This document shows positions 18,350-26,890 of a stretch of 64,000 nt of DNA, piece after piece. Position 1 is the first letter of the stretch, and each line of letters starts with the position of its first letter. The DNA is from RPQJ01 sp963846315 (GTDB lineage Bacteria > Pseudomonadota > Gammaproteobacteria > Steroidobacterales > Steroidobacteraceae), in contig CAWJVM010000008.1 in assembly GCA_963846315.1 (NCBI GenBank), positions 496,001 through 560,000 on the forward strand, given 5' to 3'. The notes under the pieces are model-generated. The model made no database searches. It had not been told where the DNA came from and saw only the letters and a program-made list of their open reading frames with translations. A program made the position numbers and the translations under genes.

Positions 18350-21048
18350 TTAGCAGAGTCGAGCTTGGCCGTGGCCGGGAGGGCGCCGCCATTGTTACTC
18401 GTCACCACGGACGCGGGTAGCGTGTTTGTGCTGACCTCATACGCCTCCGCGACCGCTTCGCCGATCCAGTGGCCGGGCAACTGCAGCGCACTCACGAACG
18501 CGATGATCACGGCAGCGAGGTAGGGAATCGACTGCACCAGCAGCACGCTCACCCAGACGGTGAGGTCGGGGCTGCCCACCAGGCCCGGATTGCTGCCATC
18601 CATTTCGGGGATGCAGCTGACCGCAAACGCAGCCGTCCAGAGGCCGACCATCAGGATGGCTTCCTCGCGCGCCGAGGCCAGCGCCTGCAGCCAGGCATGA
18701 CGCGCCGCGCGCTTTGGCGTACGGAAGAACGGACGGTCCTTGTTGACGAGACCGCTCAACATCGCCGAGCCGACCGTGTGCGACAGGCTGAGGCCGGCGA
18801 TGGCGGCGGCAATCGTCTGTCGGAGGTTTGCGCCCACTCGCGCGCGGTAGAGATGCAGCAACTTCACCAGCTTGAACAGGAACAGGGACAACGGCAGCAC
18901 CGAGAACAGCATCAGCGGCGGCTCGATGTGGCGCGGGAACAGCACCATCACCAGCGACCAGCACAGCGCCGCCAGGTTGACGACCAGGTTGAAGCCATCC
19001 GCGAGCCACGGCAGCCAGCCCGCGACGAAGTGGTAACGCTGTCCCGGCGACAGCCCCGTGTCGCGGCCATGGATCAGTGCGTCGAAGTGACGACGCAGGA
19101 CCTGCATGGCGCCGAACGCCCAGCGCGAGCGCTGCTTCTTGAAATCGAGGAAGGTGTCGGGCATCAGGCCGCGGCCGTAGCTGCGCGAGACGTAGGTCGC
19201 TTCGTAGCCTTCGTCGAGGATGCGTAACCCGAGTTCGGCGTCTTCGGTGATGCACCACTCCGACCAGCCGATGCGCTCGAGCAGGTCGCGCCGCACCATC
19301 GTCATCGTGCCGTGCTGAATGATCGCATTGCGCTCGTTGCGCGTGATCATGCCGATGTGGAAGAAGCCTCGGTATTCGGCGTGGCACATCGCCTTGAACG
19401 CGCTCTCGGCCGCATCACGGTAGTCCTGCGGGGCCTGCACGACGCCGGTTCGGGGATTGGCGAACGCCGGGGCCAGATCGCGCAACCACTCGGGTCGCAC
19501 CAGGTAGTCCGCGTCGATCACGGCCACGACCGTGGCGTCGGCGGCCGTGTGACGCAGCGCGAAATTGAGCGCACCCGCCTTATACCCGTCGAGCGGCGCG
19601 ACGTGGAAGAAGCGGAACCGCGAGCCGAGCCGCGCGCAGTGCGCTGCGACGGGACGCCACACGGACTCGTCCTGCGTGTTGTTGTCGATGACCAGCACTT
19701 CGAAGTCCGGGTAGTCGAGTGCGGCGAGCGCGTTCAGCGTCTCGATCACCATGTCGGGCGGCTCGTTGTACGCCGGTACGTGGATCGATATCCGCGGCAG
19801 GTCCGCAGCGGCGACGGGCGTCGGCCGGAACAGGCGGCGATGCGTCGTGACCCAGCGTGCTTCGGCCCATTCGTGGGCCTCCGCGAACAGCACCGCAATC
19901 ACACCGAGCATGCCGACCATCAGCACGGCACCCACGAGCACGCTGCCCACGGTGAGGTACTGCTGCGAGAAGTCGTAGACCGTCCAGACGAACAACGTCG
20001 CCGTGGCGTAGACGATTACGGCCAGGAAGCTGCGGCCACGGTTACGCAGTCGGTCGCTGTGGAAATAGAACAGCCACAGCATGAACGCAGCGGCCAGCAC
20101 CGACGCCGCCGCGAGCAACTGCCAGTGCGGCACGCGCACGATCGGCTCGCGGAACTCGAACTTGACCTGGCGGTCGGCGTCGTAAACGCCCCAGTACGCG
20201 CCGACCTTGCCTTCGGCAGCCGATTTCCACGGCTGGTCGAACGCTTCCATCAGGAAGTATTCGAGGTGCTCGCGTTCGGCGTGCGCGAGGAACCGGCGCA
20301 GGAACAGCGCTTCGTTCGCGGTGGTGGCGACCGCGGACTCGCGGGTGCGGCCTTCGCTCGGCCAGCCGACTTCACCGATCACGATCGGCTTGTTCGGGAA
20401 GGCCGCCTGGACCTGCGCGAGCTTTTCGCCGACGTAGCCCACGGCCGTCTCGACTTCGACGCCTTCCCAGTAGGGCAGCATGTGCACGGCGATGAAGTCG
20501 ACGTGCTTGACCAGCTCGGGATGCCTGATCCAGACGTGCCAGGGTTCAGCCGTGCTGACCGGCTGTCGCGTCGCAGCGCGCACCCGATCGAGGTAAGCCA
20601 TCAGGTCCTCGATCGGCACGTCGCCGCGCAGCACGACTTCGTTGCCGACGATGATGCGCGTGACGTTCTTGTGCGTCTTGGCGAGGCGGATCGTCGCTTC
20701 GACCTCGCGGGCATTGCGCTCGCGGTCCGCGTCGATCCAGGCGCCGAGCATCACCTTCAACCCGTATTTCTGCGCCAGCGCCGGAATCTGGCCGAGGGTG
20801 CCGGTGGCGCTGTAGGTGCGTACGGCACGAGTCGTACCGGCCAGCAGCTTGAGGTCGCCCTCGATCTGGGTGGCCGTCGGTTCCTCGCCGGTGATGGCGT
20901 CCTGGTCTTTCTGGTACGGTTGGAAGGCAAAACCCTGGATCGCACGCGGCCAGGCCGGCTCGGTGGTCGGCCGATTGGCATAGCCCCACGCCGCCACGGT
21001 CAACATGGCGAACAGGACGACGATCAGGAGACCCGACAGCTTTTTCAT
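18346..21048 (-). CDS. Beta-glucan synthase: GH17-like domain fused to GT2 (NdvB-like)
   Basis: A 900-residue inner-membrane protein. After an N-terminal membrane anchor, residues 35-300 form a GH17-like glucanase/transglycosylase domain with GNEV (acid/base E137) and EVGWPS (nucleophile E226). Membrane helices start near 308. A GT2 domain from about 423 shows VPAYNEP, DADY, TEDAELGLR and QRSRW, the complete processive glycosyltransferase set, then more membrane helices. The same architecture is known from Pseudomonas NdvB, which makes periplasmic cyclic beta-1,3-glucan; GT2 polymerises and the GH17 part remodels or cyclises. ATG 21048. The stop overlaps the start of the dehydrogenase gene. 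Confidence 0.87.
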   Translation of the reverse strand: MKKLSGLLIVVLFAMLTVAAWGYANRPTTEPAWPRAIQGFAFQPYQKDQDAITGEEPTATQIEGDLKLLAGTTRAVRTYSATGTLGQIPALAQKYGLKVMLGAWIDADRERNAREVEATIRLAKTHKNVTRIIVGNEVVLRGDVPIEDLMAYLDRVRAATRQPVSTAEPWHVWIRHPELVKHVDFIAVHMLPYWEGVEVETAVGYVGEKLAQVQAAFPNKPIVIGEVGWPSEGRTRESAVATTANEALFLRRFLAHAEREHLEYFLMEAFDQPWKSAAEGKVGAYWGVYDADRQVKFEFREPIVRVPHWQLLAAASVLAAAFMLWLFYFHSDRLRNRGRSFLAVIVYATATLFVWTVYDFSQQYLTVGSVLVGAVLMVGMLGVIAVLFAEAHEWAEARWVTTHRRLFRPTPVAAADLPRISIHVPAYNEPPDMVIETLNALAALDYPDFEVLVIDNNTQDESVWRPVAAHCARLGSRFRFFHVAPLDGYKAGALNFALRHTAADATVVAVIDADYLVRPEWLRDLAPAFANPRTGVVQAPQDYRDAAESAFKAMCHAEYRGFFHIGMITRNERNAIIQHGTMTMVRRDLLERIGWSEWCITEDAELGLRILDEGYEATYVSRSYGRGLMPDTFLDFKKQRSRWAFGAMQVLRRHFDALIHGRDTGLSPGQRYHFVAGWLPWLADGFNLVVNLAALCWSLVMVLFPRHIEPPLMLFSVLPLSLFLFKLVKLLHLYRARVGANLRQTIAAAIAGLSLSHTVGSAMLSGLVNKDRPFFRTPKRAARHAWLQALASAREEAILMVGLWTAAFAVSCIPEMDGSNPGLVGSPDLTVWVSVLLVQSIPYLAAVIIAFVSALQLPGHWIGEAVAEAYEVSTNTLPASVVTSNNGGALPATAKLDSAK

Positions 21049-21222
21049 GCACCACCCGCGCGAGGTGCCGCGAGTTTAGGTGCAGCGCAACATGGCCTGC
21101 GGGGCGCAGGGTGTCGGGTATTGGCGACAATCGGACGATTGCGTCCATTGCCGCACCACCATGGCGCATTCCCTCCCAGAATCAGTGTGTTGCGCGTACC
21201 GAACCGTCCGCCGCCAGCCTTG

Positions 21223-21419
21223 CGGGACGTCGCAACCGTCAACGAACTACAGCGCATCGCGGTGCATGACAGCCGTCTCGGCATTCCGCTGCTGGTCGGG
21301 CGAGAGGTCATTCACGGCTTCGAGACCGTGTGCCGATACCGCTCGGTCAGGCCGCTGCCTGGAATCCGGAGCGGGTGCAGCAGGGTGCGCGCGCCCTGCG
21401 CGGCGACGACCCCGGGTAA
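21223..21419 (+). pseudogene. Remnant of GH3 beta-glucosidase (BglX-like)
   Basis: Between the glucan synthase and the eRF1-like gene lies a fragment that reads VNELQRIAVHDSRLG, then IPLLVGREVIHGFETV, then, after a one-base loss near 21331, PIPLGQAAAWNPERVQ, then a stop at 21417-21419. This is the conserved region just after the N-terminus of periplasmic GH3 beta-glucosidases of the BglX type (IPLLFGxDVIHG...PIPL). No start, catalytic domain or downstream portion remains. Flanking 21049-21222 and 21420-21543 hold no recognisable gene. It is probably the relic of a glucosidase once linked to glucan turnover. Confidence 0.72.
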
Positions 21420-21543
21420 TGTCGAGGGGGGGCTTGGCATGGCGCATCGAAACACCTTATAAAAGTGGGTCCACTCTCAGATATCAAATCGGCGGCGCGA
21501 CTGACTCCGCCCACGCGGCCCCACCTCCTCGGAGCGACCAGAC

Positions 21544-22665
21544 ATGCTGTATCTCGACATCCCAACCAACGCCGATCTCACCGATCTCGCCGGCGCACGC
21601 AACGACATCAGCGTGTCGATCTTTTTGCCCACGACGCCGATCAGCATCGAGACGGACGCGGATCGCATCCGGTTGAAGAATCTCGCCAAGGAGGCGGTCG
21701 GCCAACTGGAGGCAGCGGGCGCCGACAAGCGCCGTGTGCGTGCCCTCGCCGAGGAGCTCGACGACCTGGTCGACGACGACGAATTCTGGCGCTTTCAGGC
21801 CCATGGCCTGGCGATCTATGCCACGCCTGACAATCTGCGCAGCTTCCGCGTGCCGAATGCCCTGGTGCCGATGGTGGAGGTGTCCGATCGCTTTCACTTG
21901 AAGCCCCTGCTGCGTTCGATCACTTTCTGCAACGTCGGCTTCGTGCTGGCACTGGCGGAAGGGGGCGTTCGACTGGTCGAAGTCTCGGCGGACCTGCCCG
22001 CCAGCGAGGTGAGCGTGGCAGGGCTGCCCAAGGACGTCGCTTCCTCGGTGGGCAAGGCAAGCATCGCGGATCGCTCGCACAGCGGCCGGCTGGTGGGGGC
22101 CGAGGGGCAGAAGGTCTTGAAGCGGCAATACGCACGCAAGATCGACAGCGCCTTGCGCGCGCTGCTCTCTGGCCGCGACGTTCCACTGGTCCTGGCCTCC
22201 GTCGAGTCGTTGGGAGCCATCTATCGCTCGGTCAATACCTACCCGCACCTGGCCGCTCAGGGGATCGAGGGCAATCCGGAGCGACAGACCGATGCGGAGT
22301 TGGCTGCCGCCGCGCGCGTGGTGTTGGACAAGCTTTATTCTGAACAGATCGCAGAGTGGACCGCACTCTTCACCCGGCGTGGCAACGAGGGCCGGGCTAC
22401 CGCCGACATCGGCCAGGCGGCACGGGCCGCGACCTTCGGTGCCGTTCACAGCATGCTGGTCGATATCGACCAGGTCGTTCATGGCACGGTGGATGAGACC
22501 GATGGCACCGTTACGCTCGCCGCCGGACCGAGCGCGACGACCTATGGCGTTGTCGACGAGATCGCCCGGCGGGTGCTGCAGTCAGGCGGCCAGGTGTTGG
22601 CCGTGCGACAGGCGGACATCCCCGGCGGCAAGGCGTTGGCGGCAATCCTGCGCTACGCCATTTAG
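21544..22665 (+). CDS. baeRF family (eRF1-like) protein
   Basis: A 373-residue soluble protein matching the bacterial archaeo-eukaryotic release factor (baeRF) families: SVSIFLPTTP opening, a central helix-rich part (ELDDLVDDDEFWRFQ), a NPERQTDAEL segment and a C-terminal eRF1 domain-3-like part (VDEIARRVLQSGGQVLAV). Comparative work has proposed ribosome rescue or stress-linked release for these proteins; direct evidence is scarce. No GGQ tripeptide in a release loop is evident. CTCGGAG precedes the ATG by about 10 nt. It is a single gene between the GH3 remnant and the convergent BamD fusion. Confidence 0.75.
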   Translation: MLYLDIPTNADLTDLAGARNDISVSIFLPTTPISIETDADRIRLKNLAKEAVGQLEAAGADKRRVRALAEELDDLVDDDEFWRFQAHGLAIYATPDNLRSFRVPNALVPMVEVSDRFHLKPLLRSITFCNVGFVLALAEGGVRLVEVSADLPASEVSVAGLPKDVASSVGKASIADRSHSGRLVGAEGQKVLKRQYARKIDSALRALLSGRDVPLVLASVESLGAIYRSVNTYPHLAAQGIEGNPERQTDAELAAAARVVLDKLYSEQIAEWTALFTRRGNEGRATADIGQAARAATFGAVHSMLVDIDQVVHGTVDETDGTVTLAAGPSATTYGVVDEIARRVLQSGGQVLAVRQADIPGGKALAAILRYAI

Positions 22666-22724
22666 AGACTGCCTGGGAGCCCGGCAACTGGGGAACAGCC
22701 CAGCCGCCATTTTTCGTGGCGCCG

Positions 22725-22739
22725 GCCTGGGACCCAGGC
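22725..22739. other. Short perfect dyad GCCTGGG-A-CCCAGGC
   Basis: A 7-bp dyad between the convergent stops of the baeRF gene and the BamD fusion. There is no T-run on either side, so a terminator role is only possible. Confidence 0.3.
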
Positions 22740-22769
22740 GGCGCCTGTGAATCAGCCTCGGGGCGGTGT

Positions 22770-24221
22770 TCAGAACTTCCAGACGAGGTTCAGCTGCAGC
22801 GAATCGATCGACGGTGTGCTGGTGGCGTTTTCGAAATCCATCCAGCGCATCTTGTAGGCACCGTCGGCCGCGAGTGAATTGCTGAAGTTGTAGCGCATGC
22901 CGATGCCCACTTCGTAGGCCAGGCCGTCGACTGTCCGCGTGTCCTGCCAGGACGTGCAGATGTAACCCCACCACGGGTGCCACCAACAGCCGACTTCCGG
23001 CGGTGCGGAGGCGATGTTGGTATCGACCCAAGCCCAACCCACGCCGCCCATGACATACGGTGTGATGGGTCCAGTCAGGAACGTATAGGCGGCGTCGAGC
23101 ATCAGCGACATCGTGTCGAGGCTGCCTTCAATCGGGAACGATTCACCCGGCGTGTCACCCGCGACGTCGGCGCTGTAATCCTTCGAGTCGTACGTGAAAG
23201 TCGACCCGACGCGCAGGCGGTCGGTGAAGTGGTACCCGGCTCCGGCCATGAAACCGAAACCACTGTCGATCTCGGCTGCCGTGCCGCCCTCGAAGTCGAT
23301 GCTGGTCGAGTTGTTGGCGACGATGCCTACGGTGGCTTCCCATTGACCGGCCTGCGGCGGTGCACCGCCTAGCTGCCAGCCGCCGCTGTCGCCCGTGGCG
23401 CCCGCCGCTGCGACTGTTCCACCGGCGGCGGCCAAAGCGGCCTGGTCCGCCGCGGTGTACGCGTTGGTGGCCCGGACGTTGTCCGCGATCTTCGCGAGAT
23501 CGTCGACGCCAAGCTTGCGGTACGAAGCTGCCAGGATCTTGAGTGCGCTGTCCACCGCCGGCGCGCCGTCGTAGCCTTCAACGACGCCCTTGGCGCGATT
23601 GGCCGCACCGACGTACGCGCCGCGCTGCAGGTAGAAGCGCGCCACCTCGATCTCGTAATCGGCCAGGCGGTTCCGCAGATAGATCATGCGCTGGCGCGCA
23701 TCGGCGGCGTACGGGCTCTTCGGGTATTGCTGCAAGAGCGTCTGAAAGGCCTGGAACGACTTGCGTGCTTCGTGGGGCGGTCGCTTGGCGATGTCCGCCT
23801 TGAACTTGCGCTCGAGCCAGTTGGCTCCCGACTCGAAATACACCAGGCCCCGAATGTAATAGGCGTAATCGACGCGAGGATGCGTCGGATTCTCGCGGAT
23901 GAACTGGTCCGACTGGTCGATTGCCGACTCGGTCGCGTGGTTCTTGTAGTAGGCGTAGATCAGGTCGAGCTGGCCTTGCTTGGCCTGCTCGCTGAACGGG
24001 TAACGTGCCTCGAGCATTTCATACCGCTGGATCGCGCCAGCGTAGTTGTTGTTCTTGATGTCGCGGATGGCGTCCTGGTAAAGCTGCTCCGGCGAGCCCT
24101 CGATGACCTTGTCCCCCTTGTCTTTGTCCCAGAACTTGAGGCTGCTGCAGCCGCTGGTGCCGAGTAGCGCCAACGCGAGCAGGGCCGAAGCGAGAAATCG
24201 TCGGGAAAAGACAGCAGCCAT
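22770..24221 (-). CDS. bamD: BamD lipoprotein fused to a C-terminal outer-membrane beta-barrel
   Basis: A 483-residue protein. The signal peptide with lipobox LGTSGC gives lipidated C25. Residues about 40-256 are a complete BamD: TPR repeats, YPxSxYAADARQRM, and the family's usual C-terminal end (AASYRKLGVDDLAKIADNVRA). Instead of stopping near 250, the frame continues through an Ala/Gly linker (about 257-290) into about 190 residues of beta-barrel of the OmpA/OmpW-like type, with aromatic girdles and a textbook terminal beta-signal LQLNLVWKF. BamD is the essential lipoprotein partner of BamA in outer-membrane protein insertion, and I know of no standard BamD with an appended barrel. It is divergent from rluD, the usual gammaproteobacterial arrangement. 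Confidence 0.88.
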   Translation of the reverse strand: MAAVFSRRFLASALLALALLGTSGCSSLKFWDKDKGDKVIEGSPEQLYQDAIRDIKNNNYAGAIQRYEMLEARYPFSEQAKQGQLDLIYAYYKNHATESAIDQSDQFIRENPTHPRVDYAYYIRGLVYFESGANWLERKFKADIAKRPPHEARKSFQAFQTLLQQYPKSPYAADARQRMIYLRNRLADYEIEVARFYLQRGAYVGAANRAKGVVEGYDGAPAVDSALKILAASYRKLGVDDLAKIADNVRATNAYTAADQAALAAAGGTVAAAGATGDSGGWQLGGAPPQAGQWEATVGIVANNSTSIDFEGGTAAEIDSGFGFMAGAGYHFTDRLRVGSTFTYDSKDYSADVAGDTPGESFPIEGSLDTMSLMLDAAYTFLTGPITPYVMGGVGWAWVDTNIASAPPEVGCWWHPWWGYICTSWQDTRTVDGLAYEVGIGMRYNFSNSLAADGAYKMRWMDFENATSTPSIDSLQLNLVWKF

Positions 24222-24263
24222 GGGGGATCCTGGGTCGAGCCCTGCGGAAGGGCGTGAAGTATA

Positions 24264-24269
24264 TAGAAT
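24264..24269 (+). promoter_or_regulatory. -10-like TAGAAT for rluD, leaderless arrangement
   Basis: TAGAAT (within TATATAGAAT) ends 8 nt before ATG 24278. This supports the ATG over the in-frame GTG at 24254, which would lie upstream of the promoter element. Confidence 0.5.
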
Positions 24270-24277
24270 TCGACCCT

Positions 24278-25243
24278 ATGCCGACCTCAACCGTTCAACT
24301 CAGACTGCAGATTCCCGCCACCGAAGCGGGCCAACGCCTCGATCAGGCGCTTGCCCGCCTGCTGCCCGACTACTCCCGCAGTCGCCTCAAGACGTGGATC
24401 GACGCGGGGGAAGTGCTGGTCGACGAGGAGGTGCGCCGGCCCCGGGACAAGGTCAACGGGGGTGAAATCGTCGCCATCTCCGGCACCCTGACCGAGGAGT
24501 CCACGGCCGAGGCCCAGGCGATCCCATTGCTGATGGCGTACGAAGACAAGCACGTCTTCATCGTCAATAAGCCCGCGGGTCTGGTCGTGCACCCCGGCGC
24601 GGGCAATCCCGACCAGACGTTGCAGAACGCGCTGCTCTCGCGCGATGCGGAGCTGGGCAAGCTGCCGCGCGCGGGTATCGTGCACCGGCTCGACAAGGAC
24701 ACCAGCGGACTACTGATCGTGGCGCGCACGCTCAAGGCCCACACGGCGCTGGTGCGGATGCTGGAGGCGCGCGAGATTCATCGCGAATACGAGACCATCT
24801 GCCGGGGCGTGATGACGGCCGGCGGCACGATCGACGCACCGATCGACCGGCATCCCACCGACCGGGTCCGTATGGCGATCCGCGACGGTGGCCGAGATGC
24901 CGTCACGCACTACCGCGTCATCCGCCGCTTCCGGGCCCACACGCACGTGCGGGTGCAGCTCGAGACCGGGCGCACGCACCAGATCCGTGTGCATCTCGCG
25001 CACGCCAATTATCCGATCGTCGGCGACCGTGTGTACGGCGGCCGGCTCGCATTGCCGAAGGGCGCGACCGAGGAGCTGCGCATCGCGTTGCGGGAGTTCC
25101 CGCGACAGGCACTGCATGCGGCAAGACTGCAGCTGGAGCATCCCGTGACGGGCAAACCACTCGAGGCGCAGGCGCCATTGCCCGAAGACATGCTGGCACT
25201 GCTTGCGGTGCTTGCGGCGGACCTCGCCACTGCCAAGGCATGA
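24278..25243 (+). CDS. rluD: 23S rRNA pseudouridine synthase RluD
   Basis: A 321-residue enzyme that makes pseudouridines in helix 69 of 23S rRNA (1911/1915/1917 in E. coli). The N-terminal S4 RNA-binding domain (RLDQALARLLPDYSRSRLK) precedes the catalytic domain with HRLDKDTSG; with the ATG start the catalytic Asp is residue 139, the same number as in E. coli RluD. It is divergent from bamD and overlaps pgeF by ATGA. Confidence 0.94.
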   Translation: MPTSTVQLRLQIPATEAGQRLDQALARLLPDYSRSRLKTWIDAGEVLVDEEVRRPRDKVNGGEIVAISGTLTEESTAEAQAIPLLMAYEDKHVFIVNKPAGLVVHPGAGNPDQTLQNALLSRDAELGKLPRAGIVHRLDKDTSGLLIVARTLKAHTALVRMLEAREIHREYETICRGVMTAGGTIDAPIDRHPTDRVRMAIRDGGRDAVTHYRVIRRFRAHTHVRVQLETGRTHQIRVHLAHANYPIVGDRVYGGRLALPKGATEELRIALREFPRQALHAARLQLEHPVTGKPLEAQAPLPEDMLALLAVLAADLATAKA

Positions 25244-26061
25244 CTGCGGTCGTGACTTCGTCGCAGGGGTCATGGGTGACGCCGGAATGGGACGTCGCGC
25301 CTGCCGTGCATGCCTTGTCGACGCTGCGCAGTGGCGGCCTCAGCGTGCAGCCATTCGCGAGCTTCAATCTCGCGCAGCATGTCGGCGACGATCCAGCCCA
25401 CGTCCGTGCGAATCGCGCGTTGCTGCGAGCTGCGGCGAAATTGCCGGCGGAACCGCTGTGGCTCGAACAGGTGCACGGCATCCAAGTCGTCGAACATTGC
25501 GGGCGGGACACGGCCGATGACCTGCCGCCGCGTGCGGATGCCGCCGTCGCTTTCGAGCCGGGTCGTGTCTGCGTGGTGATGACCGCCGATTGCCTCCCGG
25601 TGGTGTTTGCGGATCGCGCGGGGACGCGCGTCGGCGTGGCTCATGCGGGCTGGCGTGGGCTGGTCGGTGGCGTGCTCGAAGCCACGGTGTCAGCGTTGCA
25701 GACGGAGCCGGGCCAGCTCGTGGCATGGCTCGGGCCGGCGATCGGACCCTCAGCGTTCGAAGTCGGGCCCGAGGTGCGTGCGGCCTTCATCGCTCGCGAC
25801 GGTTCCAACCAGGCTGCTTTCGTCCGCAACGCGGCCGGGCGCTTCCAGGCGGACATGTACGACCTGGCGCGCCGCGCACTGTCGCGCGTCGGCCTCCAAC
25901 AGGTCAGTGGCGGCGGACGCTGCACTCAACGCGAGACCACCGACTTCTTTTCGTTCCGCCGCGACGGTGGCCGGACCGGCCGCATGGCGACGTTGGTGTG
26001 GCTCGCACCCGCCACCACCGACACCGCCCCCGGTTCGCACGCGGATCGCGTGCTAACCTGA
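25240..26061 (+). CDS. pgeF: Peptidoglycan editing factor PgeF / YfiH multicopper polyphenol oxidase family
   Basis: A 273-residue YfiH/DUF152 protein. The family metal/catalytic residues are present: WLEQVHG, TADCLPV and AHAGWRG with His/Cys ligands, and GPAIGPSAFEVG. Members act as purine nucleoside phosphorylases/laccases and, in E. coli, keep wrong amino acids out of peptidoglycan. Coupled to rluD by a 4-nt overlap; the rluD-pgeF-clpB order is ancestral in gammaproteobacteria, here interrupted by a ZIP gene and a repeat. Confidence 0.9.
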   Translation: MTAVVTSSQGSWVTPEWDVAPAVHALSTLRSGGLSVQPFASFNLAQHVGDDPAHVRANRALLRAAAKLPAEPLWLEQVHGIQVVEHCGRDTADDLPPRADAAVAFEPGRVCVVMTADCLPVVFADRAGTRVGVAHAGWRGLVGGVLEATVSALQTEPGQLVAWLGPAIGPSAFEVGPEVRAAFIARDGSNQAAFVRNAAGRFQADMYDLARRALSRVGLQQVSGGGRCTQRETTDFFSFRRDGGRTGRMATLVWLAPATTDTAPGSHADRVLT

Positions 26062-26097
26062 CCGGCATTCCCGGCTCCGCACGCAGATGAACACCCC

Positions 26098-26877
26098 TTG
26101 AGCAGCCTGACCCTGATCGTCGTGTTCACGGCGCTGAGCGGCGTATTGAGCGCCCTGGCGGCGGGGGTGTTCCTGGCGCTCGATGCGCGCTGGCGCACGG
26201 CCATGCTGCCGCACCTTGTGAGCTTTGCGACCGGCACGCTGCTCGGCGCCGCATTCCTCGGCCTGATTCCACACGCGCTCGACAGTGCCGGCCCCGGGTC
26301 GGCGCATCGGATCGGGCTTGCGCTGCTGGTCGGCATCCTGCTGTTCTTCATGCTCGAGAAGTTCGTGCTCTGGCGTCACTGCCACGACGACCCCTGCGAG
26401 ATGCACTCGCCCGGCCACGATGCGCGCGACCGCGCTTCGGCCAACCTGATCCTGGCCGGCGACACTTTTCACAACCTGCTCGACGGCGTGCTGGTAGCGG
26501 CCGCGTTCATGACCAATCCGCAGCTCGGTATCGTCACCGCGCTGGCCGTGTTTGCCCACGAAATCCCTCAGGAAGTCGGCGACCTCGCGATCCTGCTCCA
26601 GGGCGGCTTCAGCCGCGCCCGGGCGATGACCCTGAACCTGGTCTCGAGCCTGACCTCGGTGGTGGGCGGCGTGATCGCCTATTACGCGCTCAGTACCGCG
26701 ATGGACTTCCTGCCTTACGCGCTGGCACTGGCCGCCGCCAGCTTCATTTACGTGGCCGTGGCCGACCTGATCCCCGGGCTGCACCGCCGCGTTGACCTGC
26801 GGGCCAGCCTTGGCCAGTTGGCGTTTATCGCCCTGGGGGTCGCGCTGGTGTATGTGACGCATCAGGGGATGCATTAG
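26098..26877 (+). CDS. ZIP family divalent metal transporter
   Basis: A 259-residue membrane protein with about eight helices. The two ZIP metal-site helices are present: TFHNLLDG in TM4 and HEIPQEVGD in TM5, and a His-rich loop (RHCHDDPCEMHSPGHD) precedes them. It probably imports Zn(II), Fe(II) or Mn(II). The start is uncertain: TTG 26098 fits the hydrophobic start, but there is no good Shine-Dalgarno, and an out-of-frame ATG 26088 opens a four-codon frame across it. Confidence 0.85.
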   Translation: MSSLTLIVVFTALSGVLSALAAGVFLALDARWRTAMLPHLVSFATGTLLGAAFLGLIPHALDSAGPGSAHRIGLALLVGILLFFMLEKFVLWRHCHDDPCEMHSPGHDARDRASANLILAGDTFHNLLDGVLVAAAFMTNPQLGIVTALAVFAHEIPQEVGDLAILLQGGFSRARAMTLNLVSSLTSVVGGVIAYYALSTAMDFLPYALALAAASFIYVAVADLIPGLHRRVDLRASLGQLAFIALGVALVYVTHQGMH

Positions 26878-26890
26878 GAAGGGGGTGGAA

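Noticed and set aside
24254..24277. GTG 24254 as rluD start
   Set aside because: It precedes the TAGAAT element and would add eight residues not found in RluD; with ATG 24278 the catalytic Asp numbers 139 as in E. coli.
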